From Spisula solida (Eukaryota; Mollusca; Bivalvia; Venerida; Mactridae), in NCBI GenBank assembly GCA_947247005.1, contig OX365955.1, positions 2,738,001-2,802,000 of the forward strand: a DNA stretch of 64,000 bases, in the 5' to 3' direction. Below, piece by piece: positions 33,995 through 44,800 of this stretch (positions are counted from its first letter, which is position 1; every line of letters starts with the position of its first letter). Made by a program: the position numbers and the translations under genes. The notes beneath the pieces are model-generated. The model made no database searches. It was not told where the DNA came from and saw only the letters and a program-made list of their open reading frames with translations.

Positions 33995-34138
33995 TGTCAC
34001 GGTCTGAACCTGTTCACAGTATGGGTGAGGGAGTGTGTAGGCAGCCGGCTAGCTCAGTCGGTAGAGCATTCGCCCTGTAAGCGAAGGGTCCCGGGTTCGA
34101 GCCCCGGTCTGGTTGCACATTTTTCTCACCCTGTGACA
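33995..34138 (+). repeat. LTR e
   Basis: Last plus-strand LTR; its end CCCTGTGACA abuts the right CCTA duplication. Confidence 0.85.
34043..34115 (+). tRNA. tRNA-Thr(UGU)-like sequence in LTR e
   Basis: Same cloverleaf as LTR c. Confidence 0.6.
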
Positions 34139-34640
34139 CCTATATGGGTTATACGTCCAATCCCTTAGTATACGTGGGTTCCTATATGGGTTATACATTC
34201 AATCCATTAGAATACATGGGTCCCTACATGGGTTATTTGTCCAATCCATTAGAATACATGGGTTCCTACATGGTTTGTACGTCCAATCGATTGGAATACG
34301 TGGGTTCCTACATGAGTTATTTGTCTAATCCATTAGAATACGTGGGTTCCTACCTGGGTTATTTGTCCAATCCATTAGAATACATGGGTTCCTACTTGGT
34401 TTGTACGTCCACTCCATTAGAATACGTGGGTTCCTACATGGGTTATTTCATTTTGACCAATCCATTAGAATACGTGGATTCCTATATGGATTATTTGTCC
34501 AATCCATTAGAATACGTGGGTTCCTACCTGGGTTATTTGTCCAATCCATTAGGATACGTGGGTTCCTACATGGTTTGTACGTCCAATCCATTAGAATACG
34601 TGGGTTCCTACATGGGTTATACAAACATGTACAACTAATC
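34139..34640 (+). repeat. 42-bp tandem array, left arm, part 2
   Basis: Continuation of the left-arm array with more diverged units (gggttatttgtccaatccat and ggtttgtacgtccaatccat). The open frame again reads SNPLEYVGSYMG-type 14-residue repeats. Confidence 0.9.
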
Positions 34641-35826
34641 CAGTGGGATACACGTTCTACAACGTGTGCGATATTACCAATCCACCAGGATACACGTTCT
34701 ACAACTGGTGTGATATTACCGATCCACCAGGATACACGTTCTAGAACTGGTGTGATATTACCAATCCACCAGGATACACGTTCTACAACTGGTGCGATAT
34801 TACCAATCCACCAGGATATACGTTCTACAACTGGTGCGATATTACCAATCCACCAGGATACACGTTCTACAACGTGTGCGATATTACCAATCCACCAGGA
34901 TATACGTTCTACAACTGGTGCGATATTACCAATCCACCAGGATACACGTTCTACAACGCGTGCGATATTACCAATCCACCAGGATACACGTTCTACAACT
35001 GGTGTGATATTACCAATCCACCAGGATACACGTTCTACAACTGGTGTGATATTACCAATCCACCAGGATACACGTTCTACAACTGGTGTGATATTACCAA
35101 TCCACCAGGATACACGTTCTACAACGTGTGCGATATTACCAATCCACCAGGATACACGTTCTACAACTGGTGTTATATTACCAATCCACCAGGATACACG
35201 TTCTACAACTGGTGTGATATTACCAATCCACCAGGATACACGGTCTTCAACACGTGTTATATTACCAATCCACCAGGATACACGTTCTACAACTGGTGTG
35301 ATATTACCAATCCACCAGGATACACGTTCTACAACTGGTGTGATATTACCAATCCACCAGGATACACGGTCTTCAACACGTGTTATATTACCAATCCACC
35401 AGGATACACGTTCTACAACGTGTGCGATATTACCAATCCACCAGGATACACGTTCTACAACTGGTGTGATATTACCAATTCACCAGGATTCATGGTCTTC
35501 AACACGTGTTATATTACCAATCCACCAGGCTACACGGTCTTCAACACGTGTTATATTACCAATCCACCAGGATACACGTTCTACAACTGGTGTGATATTA
35601 CCAATCCACCAGGATACACGTTCTACAACTGGTGTGATATTACCAATCCACCAGAATACACGTTCTTCAACACGTGTTATATTATCAATCCACCAGGATA
35701 CACGGTCTTCAACACGTGTTATATTATCAATCCACCAGGATACACGCTCTACAACATGTGTTATATTATCAATCCACCAGGATACACGGTCTTCAACACG
35801 TGTTATATTACCAATCCATCAGGATA
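34641..35826 (+). repeat. 42-bp tandem array, diverged central subfamily
   Basis: About 28 units of 'gatattaccaatccaccagg' + 'atacacgttctacaactggt' + 'gt'. Aligned to the left-arm unit, the two share CCAATCC, ATAC, GTTC and TACA at the same spacing, so both descend from one 42-bp ancestor. All three forward frames stay open for long stretches (for example DITNPPGYTFYNWC repeats). Subtypes ctggtg, cgtgtgcga and cacgtgtta alternate in small blocks. Confidence 0.92.
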
Positions 35827-35889
35827 ATTACTATGCTCAAATCATCACAAATCTTAGAAATAATTATAATAAACGATTTCCATTTTCCG

Positions 35890-36440
35890 ACTTGGACGAA
35901 TACCCAATGTAGCAACTCGTGTATTCTAAGGGACTGGGCATATAACCAATGTAGTAACTCATGTATTCTAAGGGGTTGGACGTATAACCAATGTAAGAAC
36001 CCATGTATTCTAAGGGGTTGGAGGTATAATCCATGTAGGAACCCACATATTCTAATGCATTGGGGGTATAATACATGTAGAAACCAAGTATTCTAATGGA
36101 TTGGAAGTATAAACACATGTAGAAACTTATGTATTCTAAGGGATTGGACGTACAACCAACGTAGGAACCCATGTATTCTAAGGGATTGGACGTATAAACC
36201 ATGTAGGTACCCACGTATTCTAAGGGATTGGACGTATAAACCATGTAGGTACCCACGTATTATAAGGGATTGGACGTATTAACCATGTAGGAACTCGTGT
36301 ATTCTAAGGGATTGGACGTATAAACCATGTAGGTACCCACGTATTCTAAGGGATTTGACGTATTAACCATGTAGGAACTCATGTATTCTAAGGGATTGGA
36401 CGTATAAACCTTGTAGGAACGCATGTATTCTATGAAACCT
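35890..36440 (-). repeat. 42-bp tandem array, right arm (inverted)
   Basis: Units 'ccatgtaggtacccacgtat' + 'tctaagggattggacgtata' are the reverse complement of the left-arm unit, forming the right arm of the foldback structure. Confidence 0.9.
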
Positions 36441-36624
36441 TTATGAACCCATGTTTTTGTATTCTAATGGATTGGTGGTTAGTAAATGCTAAGTGCCATC
36501 CAGTAAACAGCGTCAATGCCCCGCAGAAATGCTTGTTCTTTCTTTATATATCCGTGTTGTACAAACTGATTCTAATGGTTTGGAGTTTTCGTTTAGATTC
36601 TAATGGTTCGAAATTAGCCTTATC

Positions 36625-38212
36625 CGTAATTTGGATTGCACAAAAAGCATTTGATCGAGTTAACCACTTGATCCTGTTCAATAAGTCATACCATATCGGA
36701 ATCAAAGGTCACTTTTGGCTAATACCGGTACTAAGAAATTTATGTAGACTGTCCACAGTGAGGGTCAAATGGGAAGGAAACATCAGAGGAATTTCAACTG
36801 AAGCAAGGTTAAAAGCAGGAAGTTCAGCTCTCCGCGACATATTGTACAAAATCTATCATAATCATTTATTGAATTCCATGAATAATAGCGGTTTGGATGC
36901 GTACTTAGGAAACATAAAAGTTCCAACGCCTACATGTGTTGACAATGCCGCTCTTCTGTGCAACTCAACAACTGAATTACAAGCCATGCTTGACCTTGTA
37001 AGCTTCAACACATCTCGGGACGTGGTATAGATTAACCCGGATAAATCAGAAATACTCACAGTCAAATGTAAGCAGCTAGTAGTAGTAACATTGGGAGGAG
37101 AAGACATAACCTGTGTAACAACGGTAAAGCACATAGGTATTGACTTAAACAGCAGAAACTCCGTGGACCTTGAAGCAAGACTGAATGTGGCACAAAGAAC
37201 CATATATGCAGCGTTAGGTACAAGTCTTCATATATTAGACGTGGTATGTCACCCTTAGCAACATTAACAATCTGGAACACTTGTGTAGTGCCAAGATTCT
37301 TATATGGTATTGTGGTACAGAATATCTCGTTGTCTGAAGTAACGAAGCTCGAAAGATTTACGAGGACAATCCTCAAACAACTACAATAAAGGACTACCTA
37401 CTAGAACATCGACTGCTGCTGTTTACACACTACTTGGAGGAAAGCCGGTTGAATTCCTCCTAGACTGTAACTAACTCTCATTTTTCATGAACATCATCAG
37501 AATACCAGAATCTGTAGAGTACAAAATTCTTCCACGACAATTAGCGATGATAGACTTTGAAAACAACACTGTTACAGTTTCATCTGAAATGTACACAATG
37601 CATTGAACAAATATAAACGTCCAACACCTGGAGTGCTCATTCGTACATAATGTTCCTTCTAAAGAACAATGGAAAAGAATACTGAAAAACTCCACTTACA
37701 CATACTGGGAGAATTTCTGGAGAGCTGAACTAACAGAGATGTCCATAACCAAGTATATCCAGCTGCAGACACCAGTAATCAACAACCCACGCAACCTGTG
37801 GAAAGTTGCAGCACCCAAGTTACAGGAAGTTAAGGTACGAATACTTACTGGCACATACATATTCCAGAGTAACGCTGTCAAATTCAACCAAGAAAACGTT
37901 TCGCCAACATGTAAGCTCGGCAAATTGGAAAACGAAACACGAGAACACTTTCTCGTCAGATGTCCAGCTTATACAGAGATATAAGGACAGACAGCATGCG
38001 TAAACTGGCAAACATCATTGAAGATGACACAATGTTCATCACCATCACACAGAACAAGGGACTGCTTATCCAGACAATTATGGATTGTACACACGATGGA
38101 TTGCTAAACGTAGTACCACTATCCAGACAACAACTGGTGCACATAGAAAGATGGTCGCAAGTCTACTATGAACGCATCATCACTAGTCATACTGTACATG
38201 TAATGTAGCGAT
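36625..38212 (+). pseudogene. Decayed LINE polymerase with C-terminal zinc knuckle
   Basis: RT remnants in order: QKAFDRVNHL, LKAGSSALRDILYKIYHN, and PTCVDNAALL, where the catalytic (F/Y)ADD is replaced by CVDN (36935-36946). After a stop at 37030 come NPDKSEIL, KHIGIDLNSR and the C-terminal GGKPVEFLLD, RQLAMIDFE and WKRIL. It ends in a knuckle-like CKLGKLENETREHFLVRCPAY near 37905-37975 (one Cys changed to Gly). Several frameshifts and stops. A different LINE clade from LINEs 1-3. The 5' part was probably lost to the adjacent foldback element. Confidence 0.8.
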
Positions 38213-38994
38213 AATGGTCATCTAAATATAATACCTTAACCCTGTAACTGCGCAAATAAATATAGTGGTGTGCACTAGGTTTAAACATTGTGTGTACGAC
38301 ATGTGCACATCAAGTGCACAAGAAGTGCACTCCAGTCTGATAGGTAGTCTATAGGGCATGTTTATTTTGCACAATGGTGTAAATAAGGATTTATAAATTA
38401 GTTTATGTATTACTATATTAGATTTATATTGTACATTTCTAAATTTTAGTTAAATTTTAAGATGATAATAAGTAATATTAGTTTGTACTAATTTTCATTA
38501 ATTATGCATTATATAATAACTAATATTTTAATGGTGGTAAACGAGTTGTATTACGTACTTTTATTGCAATTACCGGTAGTTAAAATGCTTACTTAAATTG
38601 TCCGAATCATACTTTAAATACCGAGGTCCCGGGTATGATGCTTTACATCAGGTATATAAAAGAACGAGTGATGCTTCTGGAACTGGGACATCTTCTGTAT
38701 CATGCACTATCCCCCAAAAACTGAAGTGACTAATTATGGATTGTCGGTGGCGAGGATAAATAAAAGCATAGAAAACCAAATAACAATATGCTGATATGCT
38801 AGACGAATCATGCAGTTACACCTGTCTGCAAGTCTACTTTAAAAGGGGGACATTTGGCAAAAATGTTGGATATTACTTATGCACAAGGGTTGTTCAACAA
38901 TTTGATACTCGAACGATCGCCATATTAGAGTTGCGTATGATTGAAACATCTACACTCGTGATATAAATCCGTATATTAATAAAAGCTCCGCGAG
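38213..38994. other. No gene recognised
   Basis: AT-rich 3' flank of the dead LINE; no exon or element ends identified. Confidence 0.45.
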
Positions 38995-40318
38995 TCGCAA
39001 GTGTCGCCTGACGAAATGCAAATTTGTCATGGAAAACTATCCAGTATTGGGCTACATATCAGACTCACAAGAGCTCTCTAGTCATCTGAACTAAAAACGA
39101 CAAAGCGATGCTCTGGACAAAAAAATGTCCTGATAAAATCAATCTGAAGGGAATCATTCAAACACTACACAAGCTAGAGTTATGATTCTTGCGCACTGCA
39201 ATTCATGTCACAGCAAAGAAACATGCATTCCTATTTTTGAGTCATTAATAGTTATGGTGACAAAGTTATGCCACGGACAAGAAATGCTTATAAAATCAAT
39301 CAAAGGGAAAAAATTGAAAAATGGCACAAGGTAGATTTACGGTTCTTGTGTACTGCACTTGGACTTTTGGTAAGAAACATGCATACCAAGTTTCAAGTCA
39401 TTCAACCTCATAGTGACAAAGTTATCCTCCGGACAAGAAATGCTCAAATTAAATCAATCTAAGGGAAATAATTAAAAAACGATGCAAGGCACAGTTATGG
39501 TTCTTGCGCACTGCATTTCTGCTTATTGCAAGAAACATACATACAAAATCTTGAGTCATTTGAACTTATGGTGACCAAGTTATGCTCCGGACAAGAAATG
39601 CTCTAATAAAATCAATCAAAGGGAAATAATTCAAAAACTATGACAGGTAGAGTTATGGTTCTTGCGCACTGCACTCCGGCTTATTGCAAGAAACATGCCT
39701 ATCAATTCTTGAGTCATTTGAACGTAAGGTGACAAAGTTATGCTCCGGACAAGAAATGCTCTAATAAAATCAATCAAAGGGAAATAATTCAAAAACTATG
39801 ACAGGTAGAGTTATGGTTCTTGCGCACTGCACTCCGGCTTATTGCAAGAAACATGCATACCAAATCTAGAGTCATTTGAACATAAGGTGACAAAGTAATG
39901 CTCCGGACAAGAAATGCTCTAATAAAATCAATCAAAGGGAAATAATTCAAAAACTATGACAGGTAGAGTTATGGTTCTTGCGCACTGCACTTCGGCTTAT
40001 TGCAAGAAACATGCATACCAAATCTAGAGTCATTTGAACATAAGGTGACAAAGTTATGCTCCGGACAAGAAATGCTCTAATAAAATCAATCAAAGGGAAA
40101 TAATTCAAAAACTATGACAGGTAGAGTTATGGTTCTTGCGCACTGCACTCCGGCTTATTGCAAGAAACATGCATACCAATTCTTGAGTCATTTGAACTTA
40201 AGGTGACAAAGTTATGGTCCGGACAAGCAATTTGTGACGCCGCCGCCGCCGCCGCCACCGCCGCCGCCGCCAAAGTAACACCTATATGTCGCCTTTTCAG
40301 GCGACACAAAAACTTATG
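38995..40318 (+). mobile_element. Tandem-core element, family 4 (about 158-bp units)
   Basis: About seven units of 158 bp with 'gacaaagttatgctccggac', 'aaatcaatcaaagggaaata' and 'gttcttgcgcactgcac'. The 5' end has 'gtgtcgcctgacg'. The 3' end has a GCC microsatellite (40236-40271), then a hairpin TGTCGCC-TTTTCA-GGCGACA and CAAAAA. Same plan as families 1-3 with unrelated sequence. Confidence 0.82.
40236..40271. repeat. (GCC)n microsatellite
   Basis: About 12 GCC triplets with one ACC, just before the terminal hairpin of the family 4 element, in the place where family 1 carries GGACGGACG. Confidence 0.95.
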
Positions 40319-41798
40319 GACCAACTTGATAAATTGCATGCGTTGATCAAGAAGTGGGACCCGACTACTGTTTCTACTCATTATCAAATCACAGCAACCT
40401 CATATAGCCGAAGCAGTTCTCAGCGAAGGCATTCAAATCACACAGTCATACATACACATGCATTCTATCACAATGCATTATGTAGCGTTTGACTCAGTTC
40501 AAGATAAGGGTCTTCAAGTGAAATTGCATTATCTGGAAATAGTTGGTGGTATGTCGTAGTGGCTTAACAACTTTCACAAGAATCTGAGAGATAGATGGCT
40601 GCATAAAACAGTTGAAACAAGCAAATATCTAAACGTGCCTTCCTCACGTATCAGTATTTTGTCACCATTACTCCTCTATCTATTTCTGCTAGACATTTTC
40701 AGCAGCGAGAAATATAAAGAAGTAAAATTTGCTGAGTGACAGTAAACAATGGAACCAGACGCCAAAATTAGAAGCTTCAATGCGAAAGAAGTGAATACAT
40801 AAATGCCTATACGATGTTGACAGTTTGACTTATTGATAGAGCTAGAACGAAGTTCAATACATGTTTTTTTGGACAACCTAAACAGAGTACTGGACATTTA
40901 AAGGTGCTGACTCATTCAAAGAGTTAGTGTTCCTCCATGAAAACCACCAGCGGACCAGTGTAAGTGCCAAGCCCTGATTAAGTGGTGTAGTTTTAAGACT
41001 CTAATGTCCAGTCAATATTAATTCAGGTACACTCAGGTCATTGCAAATTGAAAGAACATCTCTACATGTTTGTATGTATGGATATAACAACCCTGTCTGT
41101 ATTAATGTATTTTTATGATTGTGATCACATTCACGGAAGTAGGGTAGCGTATATAATTCCATGCTGTTGTGAACAAGGAGAAACGGCATCTAGTACTATC
41201 TTGTGGATTTAAAGATGTCACTCATAGGCTATGCTGCTGTATTTGCATAATTTTATGTTACATATAGAATAAGGGTTATCACTAGTTTCATGTGTTCCCT
41301 AAAAAGACATGTATACACTTACCAATTCCAAAGATCTAAAAACAGCAGATCTTTGCCAATTCAGTCAATGAAACTACATTCTACTTATTTTTCTTTCGTG
41401 TAGATCTAATCCTAGTATTTTCTTTCATGTAACTTTTGACTAGATCGAATGGTTTCCGACTTATAACTCGTGAATGACTGATCCAAGGATATTATTATTA
41501 TCATATTTTCTTTAACCTGGCGTTTTAAACACAAAGAGGCTTCACTTCATTCTTCTTTTTGTGACAAGGTCGACTCATTGATTGAAACCAACTGTAATAT
41601 ATCATCTATCGCTATGAATGTATTATACAAATACAAGCCCATTAATTCGAGATAATCAAATATAATGGGAAGTAACTGAGCTCTACGAAATGCATTAAGG
41701 ACCGCATAAACCACATAGGTAACCGTTTAATAAACAAATTTGCAAGGGAGGTCACTCTTATAAAATATTATTTTATTTACACGCGAGTCAATGCAAAA
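40319..41798. other. ELP4 upstream region; no other gene recognised
   Basis: Unique AT-rich DNA. No clear TATA or initiator can be fixed. The proximal promoter of ELP4 must lie at its right end. Confidence 0.45.
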
Positions 41799-41802
41799 AT
41801 GA
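41791..41802 (+). promoter_or_regulatory. Minimal upstream ORF overlapping the ELP4 start
   Basis: ATG CAA AAA TGA: a three-codon upstream ORF whose TGA overlaps the ELP4 ATG (AATGA). If the transcript starts upstream of 41791, ribosomes would meet this ATG first, which could lower ELP4 translation or require re-initiation. Confidence 0.4.
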
Positions 41803-44800
41803 CAACAAGCTTTCAAAAGAAGTCTAGGTCGAAGGTTGTTCAAATACCCGGAGCTAAACCTTCCATCTACAACAACCAGTTGTTAATTTCAACTGGGATT
41901 CCATCTCTGGACCATATTCTTGGAGGTATTGCACCACTGTAACATGATTTAATAGTTTAGGTCAAAAACCACCAAATTATTCACAAAACTTAATTTCATG
42001 TAATTTTCATTATTTTGTATTTTAATGAGATTTCGGTAAAGACATTCTGTCAGTACAATAATTTTTTGTTTACCATAGACGGATGACATATCTCACTTGG
42101 TTGTGGAACTCGGGATTGATATTGGCTACACTAGTCTACTTTCATATCTAGCCTCTTAAGAAGATGGGAAGACTACTGAATGACAGTAAGGACAAGGCAC
42201 AGATCCTGGTTGACCAGTTCAGATCGGTATTCACCAAGGACAACGGAGATACCAAGAGTAGTCCAGAAACTATACCTCCCCTCCGCATTACTACAAAAGG
42301 CGTTGAGAAACTCTTGTCAAACATCAACACTGCAAAGGCACAAGGACCTGACATGATCCCCAACTTAGTACTGAAGACCTGTGCACACCAGCTAGCACCT
42401 GCTCTTGCTTCCATCTTCCAGACCTCCGTAGATTCTGGAGCCCTCCCTACTGACTGGAGGAATGCCAATGTAGCGCCTGTCTTCAAGAAAGGTGATGTCC
42501 ACCTAGCCGAAAACTACAGACCTGTTTCACTTACCTGCGTAACCTGTAAACTACTAGAGCACATCATGTGCAAACATATTATGACACACCTAGAAAACAA
42601 CGACATCCTTACATCACTTAACCATGGATTCCGATCGGGCTTCTCCTGCGAGACACAACTAGTTACAACCGTCCACGATCTACTCACCAAAACAGACAAG
42701 GGCTCCCAGATCGACATGGCCATACTTGACTTCAGTAAGGCGTTCGATACTGTCCCCCACCGGAAGCTACTTCACAAGCTAGAACAGCACGGCATCACAG
42801 GCAACATAAACCACTGGCTGAAGGACTTTCTCACCAACAGGAGCATGAAGGTCATAGTTGAGGGAGAGGAATCAGAAGCAGCCACCGTCGACTCCGGCGT
42901 ACCCCAGGGCACAGTGCTCGGACCTCTTCTCTTCCTCTGCCACATCAATGATCTTCCAGAATCTGTCAAATCATCTGTGCGCCTCTTTGCGGATGACTGT
43001 CTTCTATATCGTACCATCCGGAGTGCCACAGACCACGAGATCCTGCAAAATGATCTCATGCAACTAGAAGAATGGGCTGAAACATGGGGTATGAGATTCA
43101 ACGCTAAGAAATGCTACATCATGAGCATCAACCAGAAATCCAACAAGTTCTATCAGCTGGACAACCACATACTAAAACAAGTTCCAGAGAATCCATGCCT
43201 AGGAGTATACCATATCAGAAGACTTGAAGTGGAGCTCTCACATCTCGAAAATAACCAAAAAGGCAAATTCCACCCTTGGCTTCTTACGAAGAAATCTCAA
43301 ACACTGCCCTGAATCATGCCGAAAAACTGCTTTCCTATCCCTAGTCAGAACTCTGGAGTACAGCAGCATCATATGGGATCCATACTACCAGAAGGATATA
43401 GACAAGCTAGAGAAGGTACAGAAACAGGCAGCCAGATTCATTACTGGGGATTATACCACCCGATCAGCTGGATGTGTCACCCGGATGCTACGTGACCAGA
43501 AACTACCGCCGCTCGAGGACCGAAGGAAAGCGAACCGACTGGTGTTCTTTTTCAAGGTGGTGGAGGGGCTGGTGCCAGCCCTGCCGTGTAAAGACTATTT
43601 GACTCCTGTCCGCACCCTTAAACGTAAAATCAAACCAAAAACATTTTCTGACCATACTACTTCGAACATTATTGAAAATCAAACAATAAACAATTCAAGG
43701 TGTTTCACACCAGTGCAGTGCAAATCAGTGCAATATAAGAACTCTTTCTTTCCAAAGACTATCCTAGACTGGAATAAGCTAGAGGACAGTGTCGCCTGCA
43801 TGAACAAAGTTGACAGCTTCAAAACAGCTGTTCTCAAGTGGGACTAAACGTCTCCCACACTCCGCCGTTGTGTATATGCCGAAAGGCCCTACAACGTATT
43901 TATCCAGATCCAGCCTAGTTCTGGATACCATAACTAAATTTATGGTCTTTTATTTACACTGATGTGTCGACCTTTTAGTTATGGAATTACCCTCTTCAAT
44001 AATCAACTGTTTAAGCTTAACGCCTAAAATGCAAGTTTATTGTTCCAAATTCGCCCAAAAACTATAATTTACGTATAAATGACCTTTTTTTTTAGCTCAC
44101 CTGTCACAAAGTGACAGAGTGAGCTTTTGTGATCACTCTTCGTCCGTCGTCCGTCTGTCCGTCGTCCGTCAACAATTGGCTTGTGTAGACACTAGAGGTC
44201 ACAATTTTAGCCTAATCTTTATGAAACTTGGTCACAATGATTATCTCAACAAAATCTAGGCCAAGTTCGATATTGGGTCGTCTGGGGTCAAAAACTAGGT
44301 CACTAGGTCAAATCATAGAAAAACCTTGTGTAGTCACTAGAGGTCACAATTTTGACTTAATCTTTATGAAACTTTATCACAATGATCATCCTAACAAAAT
44401 CTAGGTCAACTTCGATATTGGGTCATCCGGGGTCAAAAACTAGGTCACAAGGTCAAATCATAGATAAACCTTGTGTAGTCACTAGAGGTCACAATTTTGG
44501 TCTAATCTTTATGAGACTTGGTCACAATGATCATCGCAATAAAATCTAGGTCAAGTTCAATAATGGGTCATATGGGGTCAAAAACTAGGTCACAAGGTCA
44601 AATCATAGAAAAACCTTGTGTAGTCACTAGAGGTCACAGTTTTAGCATAATCTTTACGAAACTTAGTCACAATGATCATAACAACAAAATCTAGGTCGAG
44701 TTCGAAAATGGGTCATCTGGGGTCAAAAACTAGGTCACAAGGTCAAATCATAGAAATACCTTGCGTAGTCACTAGAGGTCACAATTTTTGTCTAATCTTT

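Larger units (their letters stand above)
32982..34138. mobile_element. Inverted multimer of a miniature LTR retrotransposon with tRNA in the LTR
   Basis: Five 144-bp LTRs (TGTCACGG...CCCTGTGACA): two on the minus strand (32982-33125, 33233-33376), three on the plus (33484-33627, 33735-33878, 33995-34138). They are separated by internal segments of 107, 107, 107 and 116 bp. Just after each plus LTR is TTTGGCGCCCAACGGGGGAC, matching a primer-binding site for tRNA-Lys over its first 12 bases. Just before each is a purine tract ACGGGGGAGTA. A 4-bp duplication CCTA flanks the whole block inside the 42-bp array. No gag or pol. One unit (LTR-107-LTR) would be 395 bp, the size of a TRIM element. Both outer ends are the same LTR terminus. 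Confidence 0.85.
32149..36619. mobile_element. Giant foldback-like element with 42-bp tandem arrays as arms
   Basis: The left end GGCTAATTTCAAACCAGTAG (32149 on) is repeated in reverse complement at 36619 (GGCTAATTTCGAACCATTAG). Inverted similarity continues about 95 bp ('aacacggata', 'tctgcgg') and then in pieces ('atggca..tagca') up to the arrays. Inside, the left arm is a 42-bp array and the right arm is the same array inverted. A diverged 42-bp array fills the centre. TIRs made of tandem repeats recall Drosophila Foldback/Galileo elements. No transposase and no clear flanking duplication were found: the left neighbour is the tail of LINE 3, the right is a decayed LINE. Confidence 0.75.

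Noticed and set aside
33005..34115. Cluster of five functional tRNA-Thr genes
   Set aside because: All five sit at the same place inside 144-bp LTRs, have C at position 33 instead of the near-invariant U and a weak acceptor stem.
38995..40318. CRISPR-like array (regular 158-bp period)
   Set aside because: Whole units are conserved with no unique spacers; eukaryotic context.
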